Part shown: positions 1 through 8,276 of the stretch, one piece after another
Layout of the letters: each line of letters starts with the position of its first letter
Numbering within the stretch: the stretch's first letter is position 1
From: Cyanobacteria bacterium OH_SFB_17
GTDB lineage: Bacteria > Cyanobacteriota > Vampirovibrionia > Gastranaerophilales > Gastranaerophilaceae
DNA: 33,755 nucleotides
Direction: 5' to 3'
Assembly (NCBI GenBank): GCA_023395735.1
Contig: JAEWYI010000081.1
Coordinates: forward strand, 1-33,755
Program-made: the position numbers and the translations under genes
The notes under the pieces: generated by a model
What the model was told of the DNA's origin: nothing
Seen by the model: only the letters and a program-made list of their open reading frames with translations
Databases searched by the model: none

Positions 1-57
1 TTGTACAGGGGCAAATGCATTTTTATTTACGTAATTTGTATAATTTTGATTAATCAT
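1..57 (-). CDS. 5' end of an unidentified gene, cut by window edge
   Basis: An ATG at position 57 on the minus strand opens a 19-codon frame that stays open to the window edge. The peptide reads MINQNYTNYVNKNAFAPVQ. A GAAGG ribosome-binding-like sequence lies about 10 nt upstream. The Asn/Gln-rich start resembles the leaders of the Phe-x-Gly proteins elsewhere in the window, but no such motif has appeared before the sequence ends. It lies 77 nt downstream of lpxB on the same strand. It may be a real gene start or chance; nothing can be said about function. Confidence 0.35.
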   Translation of the reverse strand, partial: MINQNYTNYVNKNAFAPVQ

Positions 58-134
58 TTCACAAAAACCTTCAAGGATATAAACCAATGAAAATCTTTAA
101 AATTGCTATTTTAGAAGGGTTTTTATATGTTTTG

Positions 135-1259
135 TTACAAAAATTTAATCATTTCATTAGCCACTTCATTAGCAGAATTTTTCATCGCTAAAAGTTCTTT
201 TACTTTGCTTAATTCTTCAATATAATTTTGCCTGTATTCGCTGTCATAAAGCGCTTTTTCAATATTGTAAGCAATAAGATCGGGCTTTGCCAATTTTTGA
301 ATAAGTTCGGGAACGACCATTTTATCCAAAATTATATTTGGAAGAGAAACTTTATCAATACATCTGACCAACAAATAAATTAAATAAATCAACCAAGGTC
401 CTCTATAAGATATAATCATCGGAGTTTTGTAAAAACTTGCCTCAAGAGCGACCGTACCAGATGCCAAAATTAAAGCATCCGACACACTCAAAAGTGCATG
501 ATTTTCACCTTTTATAACCTTAAAATCAGTTTTTACAAGATATTTATCAAAAACATTATCAGAAAGGTTTGGAGCATGCGAAATTACAAATTGAACATCA
601 GGATGCAATTTTTGCAATAGATTTGCCGATTTTACAAATAATTTCATTAAATATTTAAGCTCAAAAACTCTTGAACCAGGAAAAATTGAAACTAATTTTT
701 TGCTCAAATCAAGGTTATGCTTTTTGAAAAATTCTTCTCTATCAGCAGGCAAAGGCAATTGTGCTACAAGCGGATGACCGCAATAATGCACAGGAATATC
801 TTCGTTTTCATACATCTCTTTTTCAAAAGGGAAAATGCAGAATACTTTATCTACATATTTTTTTATAACTTTAATTCTCCACTTTCTTGAAGCCCACACC
901 TGCGGAGGGATATAGTAGAAAATTTTAATGTCTTTATTTGCTCTCTTCAAAATTTTTGCAATATTAAGATTAAAAGCTCCGTAATCAACCAAAAGAACAC
1001 AATCTGGCTTAAAACTTTTCAAAATATAATCAACAACTCTTTTTCCAAGAGAAATGTGATCGATTAAAATTTTTGGAGTTACACCCATCGCAGACATTTT
1101 TTCTTGAGTTGAAAAAAGCTTCACACCTTCTTGTTTCAAGTTATCGCCGCCGATTCCTTCGACAACAATGTCGCTGTTAAGCTTTTTTATCTCTCTAACA
1201 ACGTTGCCGGCATGGATATCACCGGAATGTTCACCTGTTATTACAAATATTTTTTTCAT
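135..1259 (-). CDS. lpxB: Lipid-A-disaccharide synthase
   Basis: The protein has 374 residues, the usual length for LpxB. This peripheral membrane GT-B glycosyltransferase condenses UDP-2,3-diacylglucosamine with lipid X to give the lipid A disaccharide on the inner face of the inner membrane. The N-terminal GEHSGD motif (residues 9-14) matches the family's GExSGD signature. The C-terminal half carries the nucleotide-sugar binding segment around residues 260-290 (LILASGTVALEASFYKTPMI). Its start lies 10 nt downstream of lpxI, whose product makes the acceptor lipid X, so the two form an operon. Together they imply a lipid A outer membrane. Identification is firm. Confidence 0.95.
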   Translation of the reverse strand: MKKIFVITGEHSGDIHAGNVVREIKKLNSDIVVEGIGGDNLKQEGVKLFSTQEKMSAMGVTPKILIDHISLGKRVVDYILKSFKPDCVLLVDYGAFNLNIAKILKRANKDIKIFYYIPPQVWASRKWRIKVIKKYVDKVFCIFPFEKEMYENEDIPVHYCGHPLVAQLPLPADREEFFKKHNLDLSKKLVSIFPGSRVFELKYLMKLFVKSANLLQKLHPDVQFVISHAPNLSDNVFDKYLVKTDFKVIKGENHALLSVSDALILASGTVALEASFYKTPMIISYRGPWLIYLIYLLVRCIDKVSLPNIILDKMVVPELIQKLAKPDLIAYNIEKALYDSEYRQNYIEELSKVKELLAMKNSANEVANEMIKFL

Positions 1260-1269
1260 TCAACACCAA

Positions 1270-2085
1270 TTACACAGCCATCATTACGATGCCGTGCTTA
1301 TCTGCATATTTGATAACCTTTTCTTGATCAACAATAATAGTTTCATTAGCTTCTACTGAAAGAAGCTTTGCGCCATATTTATTCATAGTCATAAGTGTTT
1401 TAAGACCAACTGCAGGAATGTCAAATCTCTTGTCTTGAGTCGGTTTTGAAACTTTTATAACTGATGCGCTTCCTTTTGAAAGCTTTGCACCTCTTCTAAT
1501 ACACTTATCGGTGCCTTCTATTGCCTCAACAGCCATAATCATTTTATCTTTTATTACAACAGATTGACCAACATCTAATTTACCCATTTCTTTTGCTAGC
1601 CAAAAACCGTAATTAACGTCATCCAACTGCTCTTTTGTCGGTTTTACTTTACCTAATACGCCTGCTGGAATCATTAAATTTTTGATAAAAATAGTTTGAT
1701 CAAGTGCTGTAATTCCTAAAGCTTCAAGCTCTTTCACCAATATAAGCATAACTTCATCATCATTTAATCTAGAAGCATTTTTGACTAATTCTAAAGCCTT
1801 GGCATCAAATTTTGGACGCTTAAGGATAAGCCCTTTATGAACTTTCCCCAAAAAAGTAAGTTGTTTAACATTTTCTTCTTTAAGTATTTTTTCAATCTTT
1901 TGAACTTCCCCCGGAGCACAAGAAAAAACTTTTGTGCAATATTTTTTAAGCTGTTTATAATTATCCGCGGAAAGAGAAATTGCAACGACATCAAAACCGT
2001 TATCCTTGGCCTGTTGCGCCATTTTTACTGGCAAAAGGCCATCTCCTGCTATTAAACCTTGTGTTTGTTCCAACATAATCGACAT
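1270..2085 (-). CDS. lpxI: UDP-2,3-diacylglucosamine diphosphatase, LpxI type
   Basis: The protein has 271 residues. LpxI hydrolyses UDP-2,3-diacylglucosamine to lipid X and UMP, the step before LpxB, and replaces LpxH in many lineages. The N-terminal GLIAGDGLLP (residues 10-19) is the family's start signature. The C-terminal domain (about 140-271) contains VKPTKEQLDDVNYG and the GRRGAKLSKGSASV-like segment around residues 197-212. A GAGGAG ribosome-binding site lies about 7 nt before the ATG. A TATAAT box at 2112-2117 follows the upstream terminator and probably starts the lpxI-lpxB transcript, although no good -35 is visible. Confidence 0.92.
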   Translation of the reverse strand: MSIMLEQTQGLIAGDGLLPVKMAQQAKDNGFDVVAISLSADNYKQLKKYCTKVFSCAPGEVQKIEKILKEENVKQLTFLGKVHKGLILKRPKFDAKALELVKNASRLNDDEVMLILVKELEALGITALDQTIFIKNLMIPAGVLGKVKPTKEQLDDVNYGFWLAKEMGKLDVGQSVVIKDKMIMAVEAIEGTDKCIRRGAKLSKGSASVIKVSKPTQDKRFDIPAVGLKTLMTMNKYGAKLLSVEANETIIVDQEKVIKYADKHGIVMMAV

Positions 2086-2131
2086 AATGGTCTCCTCAAT
2101 ACTATATGGAAATTATACAACAAAAAGAGCA

Positions 2132-2167
2132 ATCGGGCTGAATTTTGTTAAGAAAATTCAGCCCGAT
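2132..2167 (-). terminator. Perfect 15-bp hairpin after the pentapeptide-repeat gene
   Basis: Arms 2132-2146 and 2153-2167 are exact reverse complements around a 6-nt loop. Read on the minus strand, the stem is followed by TGCTCTTTTTG. The hairpin lies between the stop of the pentapeptide-repeat gene and the TATAAT box of lpxI. It most likely ends the upstream two-gene transcript. Confidence 0.8.
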
Positions 2168-2193
2168 GTAAACATTATGTTTTAAAAATCAAA

Positions 2194-2583
2194 CTACCAG
2201 CACCCGCCAATAGAGCCTTCTGCGCAAACTCTTCCATCAATCCAAGTTGCATATTCAAGCTCTGCATTTTTAAAAATAGCGCCTGAAATATTTGCACCTT
2301 TTAGGTTTGCATCATCTAAATCGGCATTTGTAAAATTGACGTTAGATAGATTCGCATTTTGGAAATTTGTTCTATCCAATTCTGCGCCCTTAAAATTAAC
2401 ACCTGAAAGATCCATGCCTGCAAAATTTCCGCCTTCAAGCTGTGCACCAGCCATGTTTTTGCAACCTTTCAACAAGTTTTGGTAATCATCTTTTGAAAAA
2501 TCATTGTCTTCTCCTGCATAAGCCAGAGAAATTCCGCAAACTGCAATAAGTAAAACACCTGTAAGATTTTTTTTAATCGACAT
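2194..2583 (-). CDS. Exported pentapeptide-repeat protein
   Basis: The protein has 129 residues. A signal peptide (1-23, hydrophobic core LTGVLLIAVCGISLAYA) suggests export. Residues about 45-113 form pentapeptide repeats of the A(D/N)Lxx/NF type, such as GGNFAGMDLSGVNFKGAEL, predicted to fold as a right-handed quadrilateral beta-helix. The C-terminus (WIDGRVCAEGSIGGCW) carries Cys120 and Cys128; with Cys41 there are three cysteines after the signal peptide, so a disulfide is possible. This ending recurs in exported pentapeptide proteins of other Gram-negatives, from recall. The gene overlaps the preceding beta-barrel-like gene by 11 nt and has its own GGAGG site, so the two are co-transcribed and probably translationally coupled. 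Function is unknown. Confidence 0.88.
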   Translation of the reverse strand: MSIKKNLTGVLLIAVCGISLAYAGEDNDFSKDDYQNLLKGCKNMAGAQLEGGNFAGMDLSGVNFKGAELDRTNFQNANLSNVNFTNADLDDANLKGANISGAIFKNAELEYATWIDGRVCAEGSIGGCW

Positions 2584-3325
2584 TTTTTAGCCTCCTTTTA
2601 ATTGGGTTTTCGTCATCTAATGAAATAAATTTTGAAACTGATATGTTAAAAGCGATATTATCGCTATCTTTATTAGGAATTATAACAGCACTTGTTATTG
2701 AGAGCGTAGGCGTTGGTCTATATTTTAATCCAACACCAAACCTTCCGTTTGAATTTTCGCCGGAAGCCCAATCTAGGGCGACCCTAAGCTTGTTTCTTAT
2801 TATAACTTGTTCTACTCCAAAAATTACACCGCCTGAATCAGCAAAGCAATTTCTGCCACCGACATATCCGCCTGCGGTTAAACTGGTTTTTGTTTCTTTA
2901 ATCCTCTGAGTTACGTGCGCAAACATAAATGAATCAGGACTTCTATTTTCGCTAAAATAAGGACTAATCGTTCCACCAACTGTAAAACGTGTAGATTTAC
3001 CCATAAAAAATACTTTTTTAGCAGAAAAAGCTCCCTTAACAGTTGCCTCAGAATCTAAAGTTGTTCCTGCTCCGGCTGAAATTTCTATGCCATGCCCAAG
3101 CCCCATTGTAGCAGTTGGTGTGAGCGTGACAAAATTATCATCGCCATGAAACGCATCAAATCTTGTAGATTGCTTGAAAATAATGTCACCAGCTGGCAAC
3201 ATTTCTGACGATGGAATATTTATAATTGTCTGCTGAGAAAAACTTTTTCCGCAACCAAAAATAAGCATCACAAAAACAAGGCCTAAATTCACTATAATAC
3301 GGTCTGATTTGTTTCTGTTTATCAT
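2573..3325 (-). CDS. Putative outer-membrane beta-barrel-like protein
   Basis: The protein has 250 residues. The N-terminus has a hydrophobic export signal (about 10-27, VNLGLVFVMLIFGCGKSFS). Cleavage could be at SFS-QQ, or at the Cys of LIFGC if it is a lipoprotein, although Phe at -2 of the lipobox is atypical. The rest alternates short Gly- and aromatic-containing strands (ATMGLGHGIEISAGAGTTL, RFTVGGTISPYF, SLTAGGYVGGRN, GRFGVGLKYRPTPTL), the pattern of an outer-membrane beta-barrel. The closing segment FNISVSKFISL could be a final strand, followed by a charged tail. It starts the transcript with the pentapeptide-repeat gene. I recognise no named family. Confidence 0.7.
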   Translation of the reverse strand: MINRNKSDRIIVNLGLVFVMLIFGCGKSFSQQTIINIPSSEMLPAGDIIFKQSTRFDAFHGDDNFVTLTPTATMGLGHGIEISAGAGTTLDSEATVKGAFSAKKVFFMGKSTRFTVGGTISPYFSENRSPDSFMFAHVTQRIKETKTSLTAGGYVGGRNCFADSGGVIFGVEQVIIRNKLRVALDWASGENSNGRFGVGLKYRPTPTLSITSAVIIPNKDSDNIAFNISVSKFISLDDENPIKRRLKNVD

Positions 3326-3352
3326 TTTTTCAACTTCAATAAATTAGTGCAG

Positions 3353-3369
3353 AGTATAAATATTATACT
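3353..3369. promoter_or_regulatory. AT-rich dyad upstream of the beta-barrel-like gene
   Basis: AGTATAA (3353-3359) and TTATACT (3363-3369) form a 7-bp inverted repeat with a 3-nt centre, 28-44 nt upstream of the minus-strand start at 3325. The minus-strand copy includes TATAAT, so it may simply be a -10 region. An operator is possible but unproven. Confidence 0.25.
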
Positions 3370-3414
3370 TACGCCTATTCTATCATACTTTTATGATAAT
3401 TGCAAAGGCATAGC

Positions 3415-4233
3415 CTAATATTTTTCTAACCTGCCAAACGGATCAAATTTCATCTTGTCCAATGCTTTAACAATTTTTTCAGCAGGCACCTCTTTTTCAA
3501 CCAATCTTGAAGCAAAATCCAATTTTTTCAGCTGAATTTTTGAATAATTGGATTTCGTAGCATTTAAAACAGGCATCAAATCTGTTTCTTTATACCTGTG
3601 AGTAACAAGAGAATTAATAAGTTCTTTTGGACCTATATCTGTTGTACTCTTTATATAAGAAGAAACAGCAAACACAACTTCTTCAGAGTAATTTTTTCCA
3701 TTTTTATCTGTTGCAGAAATAAGGTTTAATAAAAATTGCTTATTTCTATTCATATCAGCTTGACAAGCGACTTCACTTTCATAGGCGCCGTAATACGAAT
3801 GCAATACCTGTCTCATTGTAAAACCTGAAAGTTTATCTTTACGCTTACTATTATGTTCGATTATTTCAGCCAAAAACAGTTGTTTTTCTTCGGACGTTCT
3901 GAAAGTTTCGGTTGCGCTTCTTAACATGTTTTGCGCTTCATCTTGCTTAAAATGTTTAGCAAGAAGTTTTTTTGTCTTTTCCTGTAGAATAGAATCTTTT
4001 TTTACCTTTGCCCAAAAATCAGTTTTAACAGCATCAGTTTTAATATTAACTTTTTCAAAAGCATCCATTGGCGGCTCTAAGAACAAAAATCTTTTAAAGT
4101 TTATTTCTGTCCTATAAAGATACTTATCTAACGCAGGCGAAGCTTTTCTTGCTAAAGGAACTGCCTCTTTAGCTGCAAATATACTCATTAATCCTGCTAC
4201 TGTATACGTAGCTGCTTTTGTTTTTATGTTCAT
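3415..4233 (-). CDS. Hypothetical protein with N-terminal membrane/export segment
   Basis: The protein has 272 residues and belongs to no family I recognise. Residues about 8-27 (ATYTVAGLMSIFAAKEAVPL) form a weak hydrophobic segment that could be a signal or anchor. The remainder is mostly charged helix, rich in Lys and Glu, with no Cys cluster, nucleotide-binding loop or catalytic motif. GGGA lies about 8 nt before the ATG. The gene stands alone between the beta-barrel-like gene and another lineage-specific hypothetical, both on the same strand. It lacks the Phe-x-Gly leader of its neighbours. Confidence 0.7.
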   Translation of the reverse strand: MNIKTKAATYTVAGLMSIFAAKEAVPLARKASPALDKYLYRTEINFKRFLFLEPPMDAFEKVNIKTDAVKTDFWAKVKKDSILQEKTKKLLAKHFKQDEAQNMLRSATETFRTSEEKQLFLAEIIEHNSKRKDKLSGFTMRQVLHSYYGAYESEVACQADMNRNKQFLLNLISATDKNGKNYSEEVVFAVSSYIKSTTDIGPKELINSLVTHRYKETDLMPVLNATKSNYSKIQLKKLDFASRLVEKEVPAEKIVKALDKMKFDPFGRLEKY

Positions 4234-4264
4234 AAAAAATTCCCAACTTTAATACAGAAACTAT

Positions 4265-4296
4265 AAAACCCGTAAAAAATATTTTTTGCGGGTTTT
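4265..4296 (-). terminator. Hairpin terminator after the gene at 4326-4814
   Basis: AAAACCCG (4265-4272) pairs with CGGGTTTT (4289-4296). The arms continue inward through A-runs and T-runs after one T.G position, giving a long stem with an AT-rich core. It lies 30 nt past the stop of the minus-strand gene at 4326-4814 and upstream of the gene ending at 3415. Confidence 0.75.
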
Positions 4297-4325
4297 AAGA
4301 AAATTGTAAAGATTTTTTAACCAAA

Positions 4326-4814
4326 TTATGCTGTATGTTTTTCCTCAATGATTTCGCCGTTTTTATATTTGGTTAAATGATTCATTTTTCCTGTTTTAAC
4401 GTCATATTCTGCGACAAACTTCAAGCTGCCGTCTTGGTTGTATACATATCTTTTTGTAGATTTTTCACCTTTGATAATCAGTTCAGGACGATCTTTGAAA
4501 GGTTCCAGCTTAAACTTTTCACCTGAATTTTCTAAAGCGGCTTTGTGTTCACTGAAATTGTGAATATTAACTTTCGAAGATGCCTTTGGTTGAGCTGAAG
4601 CAGATGCCTCATTTGAAACTTTTGATAAATTTTCATTTTTTGCTAATTTTTTAAATAAATTTCTAGCGCTCGATGCAATTTTTTTGATAACTCTAGGGAT
4701 CTCAGAAATTTGCGGAGCTTCCTTCTTTGCTATTTGTGGAAGTATCACTGATGTATTAGTAAAAACAACACCGCGATTAACGCTACTTTGGCTCGTGATA
4801 GGTAAAACTTGCAT
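4326..4814 (-). CDS. Hypothetical protein with Asp-Gly repeat-like C-terminus
   Basis: The protein has 162 residues. The start is clear, with a GAGGAGGG site 7 nt before the ATG. Residues 1-20 form a Ser/Thr/Asn-containing leader ending GVVFTN, a possible variant of the Phe-x-Gly leader with Asn in place of Gly. A Lys/Ser/Ala-rich linker (about 35-85) follows. The C-terminal 60 residues contain KRYVYNQDGSLKFVAEYDVK and HLTKYKNGEIIEE. These resemble the short Tyr-x-x-Asp/Asn-Gly strand repeats of YwqK/MORN-like or DUF2963-like proteins, but with too few copies to assign. Function is unknown. Confidence 0.7.
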   Translation of the reverse strand: MQVLPITSQSSVNRGVVFTNTSVILPQIAKKEAPQISEIPRVIKKIASSARNLFKKLAKNENLSKVSNEASASAQPKASSKVNIHNFSEHKAALENSGEKFKLEPFKDRPELIIKGEKSTKRYVYNQDGSLKFVAEYDVKTGKMNHLTKYKNGEIIEEKHTA

Positions 4815-4970
4815 TTAAATTCCCTCCTCTGTTACAAGCATAGTAACACAAATTGTTTATTTTTGCATCATTCTTTCAATATTTATTACAAAAAGTTAAT
4901 AATCTAGCAAATAAAGGTTATTTTATGTTTTATACCAAAAGTAAATTCAGTCAGAAAGTTAGCGAAATAT

Positions 4971-5840
4971 ATGCAAATAAATTTTTTACCTAATACACCA
5001 ATTTTAAATCAAAGAAAATACCCTACAAAAACAAACGGCGTTCACCAGCAGACCTTTACCGGAAGCAGAGAAGCTGGATTTCTTTTTGAAACTTTGGAGT
5101 CAAAAACGGCAGATGATCTTTGCGGTTTTTTCCAAAAACTACTAAAAAAACTTCCGTCTGAAAAAACTGAAGTTAATATTGAATACAAAAAATCAAACGA
5201 GTTTTTCAGAAAATTGTCTACGGGAATAATAGAAGCAAAAGACAAAACCGCGAAATTCAACAAAATATTAGGTGATGCATTAGGAATTGCTGAAAACGAT
5301 TATGCACAAAGAGAATTTGCCTCTGAAATTTTCAAACGCCATTATGTTACGATAGAAAAAGTCGAAAAATATTCGCCATTCATTAAAATGTTTAAAGATA
5401 TAGACCCCAAAAAGCCAGCTACTAATCATCTGAATGATTCTTTTAAATCTTCAGCCTATATTCCTTTACCGAAACTTTTCACGTCAACAGCAAACTTTGA
5501 AGAATTGGAAAGACTTCCTCATGAAGAGTTAAGCAAAAGAATTAATGAATCTGCAAAATTACTTGAAAACATAGACATAAAAGATGATTCAGGAAAAGAA
5601 TTTAAAACGATGATAATTAAATTGTCAAAAGATATTGATAATTCAGAAAAATCTTTTTTGCACAAAGTTGCAGATGCAATGGGTGTTGAGGGAAATGATC
5701 CGGAAAGAGATTTTTCAAATTTTGGATTCAGCAAATTAATTGCAAAACAACGCCAAAAAGAAGAATTCAAAGACGTTTTCAAAGTTTTATACTCTGATTT
5801 TTATATCAAAAAACCAGAGACTGAAAAGCTGAAAAAATAA
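4971..5840 (+). CDS. Hypothetical helical protein with N-terminal Phe-x-Gly motif
   Basis: The protein has 289 residues. The first 27 residues form an Asn/Gln/Lys/Pro-rich leader ending in TFTGS (28-32). Its opening, MQINFLPNTPILNQ, parallels MQINNMPLNTIKLNQ of the gene at 32939. The rest is charged, soluble and mostly helical, with no transmembrane segment. Two related segments are visible: KILGDALGIAENDYAQREFA and HKVADAMGVEGNDPERDFSN. This suggests an internal duplication of a helical unit ending in a (G/A)-x-(A/G)-(E/N)-N/D-x-x-x-R-x-F pattern. Ribosome-binding sequence before the ATG is poor; a 22-codon reading frame with a better site overlaps the start. It converges on panE with one base between stops. 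Confidence 0.72.
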   Translation: MQINFLPNTPILNQRKYPTKTNGVHQQTFTGSREAGFLFETLESKTADDLCGFFQKLLKKLPSEKTEVNIEYKKSNEFFRKLSTGIIEAKDKTAKFNKILGDALGIAENDYAQREFASEIFKRHYVTIEKVEKYSPFIKMFKDIDPKKPATNHLNDSFKSSAYIPLPKLFTSTANFEELERLPHEELSKRINESAKLLENIDIKDDSGKEFKTMIIKLSKDIDNSEKSFLHKVADAMGVEGNDPERDFSNFGFSKLIAKQRQKEEFKDVFKVLYSDFYIKKPETEKLKK

Positions 5841-5841
5841 A

Positions 5842-6756
5842 TCATTTTTTTTTGAATGTTTTATATTTGATTAAGTCATACGCCATTTGATTATAAGGTA
5901 CGTGGATTTTAAACTTTTCAGCCTGCTTTATGACTTCACCTGCAAAAAGCTCAACTTCTGTCTCTCTTTTGGCTTCAATATCTTGAAGCATTGATGTTAT
6001 ATTTTCATCTGGAGCGTCATCAATTAGACTAAATGTAGCCTCTGTAAACTTTTGAGGATTTTTGATTTCGTTTTTTTCAGCAAGCATTTCGACTTCACTT
6101 ATTAAATTTTTAACAATATTTCTAATATATTTAGATTTTTTAATTTCTCCGTAATTTGCAGAACAAATTGCAGAAGTTTGATTTATGCCGACATTAATCG
6201 CAAATTTTTTCCACAAATCAAACAAAATGTCATCAGAAATTTCTGATTGAATTTCATTTTCACAGAAAAATTGTTGCAATTTTTCAACTAGGTCTAAATT
6301 ATTATTGTAAGGGCCTATCACAAGCTTTCCAACACCATCGAAATAAACTCTGTTTAATTTTCTGACACTGGAATGTCCGATAAAATATGAATATACAATA
6401 TTTTTAGCACCATAGTTTTCTGCTAATATTTTTTCTGTTGAAATTCCGTTTAAAAGCGATACTATAATTGTGTTTTCACCAACAAAATTTCTTATCAGCT
6501 TGATAGAGTTTAAAAATTCCGGATATTTTACGGAAATTATTATTAAATCAGCCTTAAAGTCATCATCTTGGGGCCGCACATATTGTAAATCTAATTTTTT
6601 GTCATTGATAAAAAAATCAGAATTTGAATATTTTTCAAATCTTTTTTCATCAAGCAAAATTTTCAAATTAACATCACTTGAACTTGCAAGTTTTTCAGCA
6701 TAAATAGAGCCGATTGCGCCTAAACCTATTAACAATACGTTCTTAATTTTGTTCAT
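5842..6756 (-). CDS. panE: 2-dehydropantoate 2-reductase (ketopantoate reductase)
   Basis: The protein has 304 residues, normal for PanE/ApbA. It reduces ketopantoate to pantoate with NADPH, a step of pantothenate and CoA synthesis; coaD, a later CoA gene, lies 15 kb away. The N-terminal Rossmann motif is GLGAIGS (11-17). The catalytic lysine is probably Lys184 in WKKFAINVGIN, matching KLAVNCVIN of the E. coli enzyme. The conserved C-terminal block SMLQDIEAKRETEVELFAG (255-273) holds the likely catalytic acid Glu267. The ATG has no ribosome-binding sequence and instead sits 6 nt after an extended -10 box, so it is probably leaderless. A paralogous reductase with a different 2-oxoacid substrate cannot be excluded. 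Confidence 0.85.
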   Translation of the reverse strand: MNKIKNVLLIGLGAIGSIYAEKLASSSDVNLKILLDEKRFEKYSNSDFFINDKKLDLQYVRPQDDDFKADLIIISVKYPEFLNSIKLIRNFVGENTIIVSLLNGISTEKILAENYGAKNIVYSYFIGHSSVRKLNRVYFDGVGKLVIGPYNNNLDLVEKLQQFFCENEIQSEISDDILFDLWKKFAINVGINQTSAICSANYGEIKKSKYIRNIVKNLISEVEMLAEKNEIKNPQKFTEATFSLIDDAPDENITSMLQDIEAKRETEVELFAGEVIKQAEKFKIHVPYNQMAYDLIKYKTFKKK

Positions 6757-6762
6757 AAATCA

Positions 6763-6771
6763 ATTTTAACA
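6763..6771 (-). promoter_or_regulatory. Extended -10 promoter of panE (leaderless geometry)
   Basis: On the minus strand the sequence reads TGT-TAAAAT, then TGATTT, then the panE ATG. The 6-nt gap places the expected transcription start at the A of ATG. No convincing -35 was seen, as is common for extended -10 promoters. Confidence 0.65.
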
Positions 6772-6840
6772 TACACAACAAAATGCTTATAAAAAAATAA
6801 TTTGTGAAGGGAATTTACAAAGTGTTCTTAATTTTGTTTT

Positions 6841-6846
6841 TATAAT
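6841..6846 (+). promoter_or_regulatory. -10 box of the murC-murB-ddl-ftsQ operon
   Basis: A consensus TATAAT lies 42 nt before the murC start, leaving a leader of about 35 nt with an AGAGGAAG ribosome-binding site at 6873-6880. No good -35 or TGN extension was found at the expected spacing, so the assignment is tentative. Confidence 0.45.
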
Positions 6847-6888
6847 AAAATATTAAAGAGATAGAATGATATAGAGGAAGATAGTTAC

Positions 6889-8274
6889 GTGGGAAATACA
6901 TATTACTTCATAGCAATTGGTGGAATAGGAATGAGTGGATTAGCTAAGTACCTTGTGGAAGACGGGTTTACGGTACTTGGTTCAGATATAAAAAGAAACA
7001 GAAATATTGTTGAGTTAGAAAAATTAGGCGCAAAAATTTTTATCGGACACGATGAAAATAATTTGCCTAACGACTGCACAGTCGTAGCAAGCACAGCGAT
7101 TAGAGAAGATAATCCTGAACTTATAAAAGCTAAAAAATTAGGATTAGAAATTTTACACCGTTCAGATTTGTTGGCGAGAATTTCAAAAGGGCTTTGTTCA
7201 AAGAAAAAAGATTACTTTTTAGGCTACTCTGGAACCCACGGAAAAACTACCACAAGCGGCCTTTCTGCTTATGTTTTACAAAAAGCAGGACTTAATCCTT
7301 CATTTGTGGTCGGAGGAATCGTTCCTGAATTTGGGATAAATTCAAACGCTGGAAGCGGTGATTTTTTTGTTGCAGAACTTGATGAAAGCGACGGAACAAT
7401 TGTTAAATATCAACCGGAAATAAGCATTATAAACAACTTGGAAGTTGATCACGTTGATTTTTACACAGATGGGTTGCAATCAATTTTAGACACTTTCAAA
7501 ACTTACTTAACAGCACTTCCCAAAGAAGCAAAAGTTTTAATCAACGTTGACAACGACGGAAACAAAAAATTAATGGAACAAAATGACAACATAAACTTCA
7601 TTACATTTGGAATAAACGATGCTGATTATGTTGCAAAAAACATTCAATTAAGTTGCGAAACCAGCTTCGATATTTATTATAAAGGCGAATTTTTAACCTC
7701 TCTAATTACACAAATGCTTGGTATGCACAACGTTTACAACGCACTTGCTGTTTTAGCAAGCTTAAACGAAGCCGGAGTAGATATTGAGCTTGTAAAACCT
7801 CATTTTATGACATTTACAGGTATGGGAAGAAGATTCCAAAAATCTGCCGAACTCGAAGGAATTTGCGTTTTTGACGATTATGCTCACCACCCGACTGAAA
7901 TAAAAGCAACACTTTCCGCTATGAAAGTTTTAAAAGATAAAAACATAATAGCAGTCTTTCAACCACACAGATATACAAGATTCCAAGGGCTTTGGGATGA
8001 ATTTTTGGAAGCATTTGACGGCGTTGATAAGGTATTTATAACGGATGTATACGCTGCGTCTGAAGATGCTATCAAATCTGCTTCTCCTGACATTTTTGCA
8101 GACGAATTATCTAAAAAAATTCCTTGCGAACACTTGTTAGGCTCAATTGCAGATGTTGCGGCACAATTGCTGCCAAAACTCAAAGAAGGTGATGTGGTTG
8201 TTGGGTTAGGAGCAGGTACAATTACAACATTGGGCAAAGATTTATTAGCATTGAAAAGTGAGGCTACAGTTTAG
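6889..8274 (+). CDS. murC: UDP-N-acetylmuramate--L-alanine ligase
   Basis: The protein has 461 residues. MurC adds L-Ala to UDP-MurNAc with ATP, the first amino acid step of peptidoglycan precursor synthesis in the cytoplasm. The start is GTG, supported by AGAGGAAG eight nt upstream and by the protein opening just before the UDP-binding loop IGGIGMSGLA (10-19). The ATP-binding P-loop GTHGKTTT is at 115-122. The family segments ELDESDGT and DDYAHHPTEIKATL follow in the central and C-terminal domains. It heads a plus-strand operon: murB starts 2 nt after its stop. Length and motifs are those of a complete Mur ligase. Confidence 0.97.
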   Translation: MGNTYYFIAIGGIGMSGLAKYLVEDGFTVLGSDIKRNRNIVELEKLGAKIFIGHDENNLPNDCTVVASTAIREDNPELIKAKKLGLEILHRSDLLARISKGLCSKKKDYFLGYSGTHGKTTTSGLSAYVLQKAGLNPSFVVGGIVPEFGINSNAGSGDFFVAELDESDGTIVKYQPEISIINNLEVDHVDFYTDGLQSILDTFKTYLTALPKEAKVLINVDNDGNKKLMEQNDNINFITFGINDADYVAKNIQLSCETSFDIYYKGEFLTSLITQMLGMHNVYNALAVLASLNEAGVDIELVKPHFMTFTGMGRRFQKSAELEGICVFDDYAHHPTEIKATLSAMKVLKDKNIIAVFQPHRYTRFQGLWDEFLEAFDGVDKVFITDVYAASEDAIKSASPDIFADELSKKIPCEHLLGSIADVAAQLLPKLKEGDVVVGLGAGTITTLGKDLLALKSEATV

Positions 8275-8276
8275 AA

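Noticed and set aside
93..120. Hairpin downstream of lpxB
   Set aside because: The stem is only 6 bp perfect plus a bulge, all A-T near the loop, and the minus strand lacks a T-tract; too weak to call a terminator.
1837..2055. Plus-strand reading frame opposite lpxI
   Set aside because: It is Phe/Lys/Asn-rich, the complement of a conserved gene, and has no start signal. Other long frames opposite or overlapping clear genes were dismissed for the same reason.
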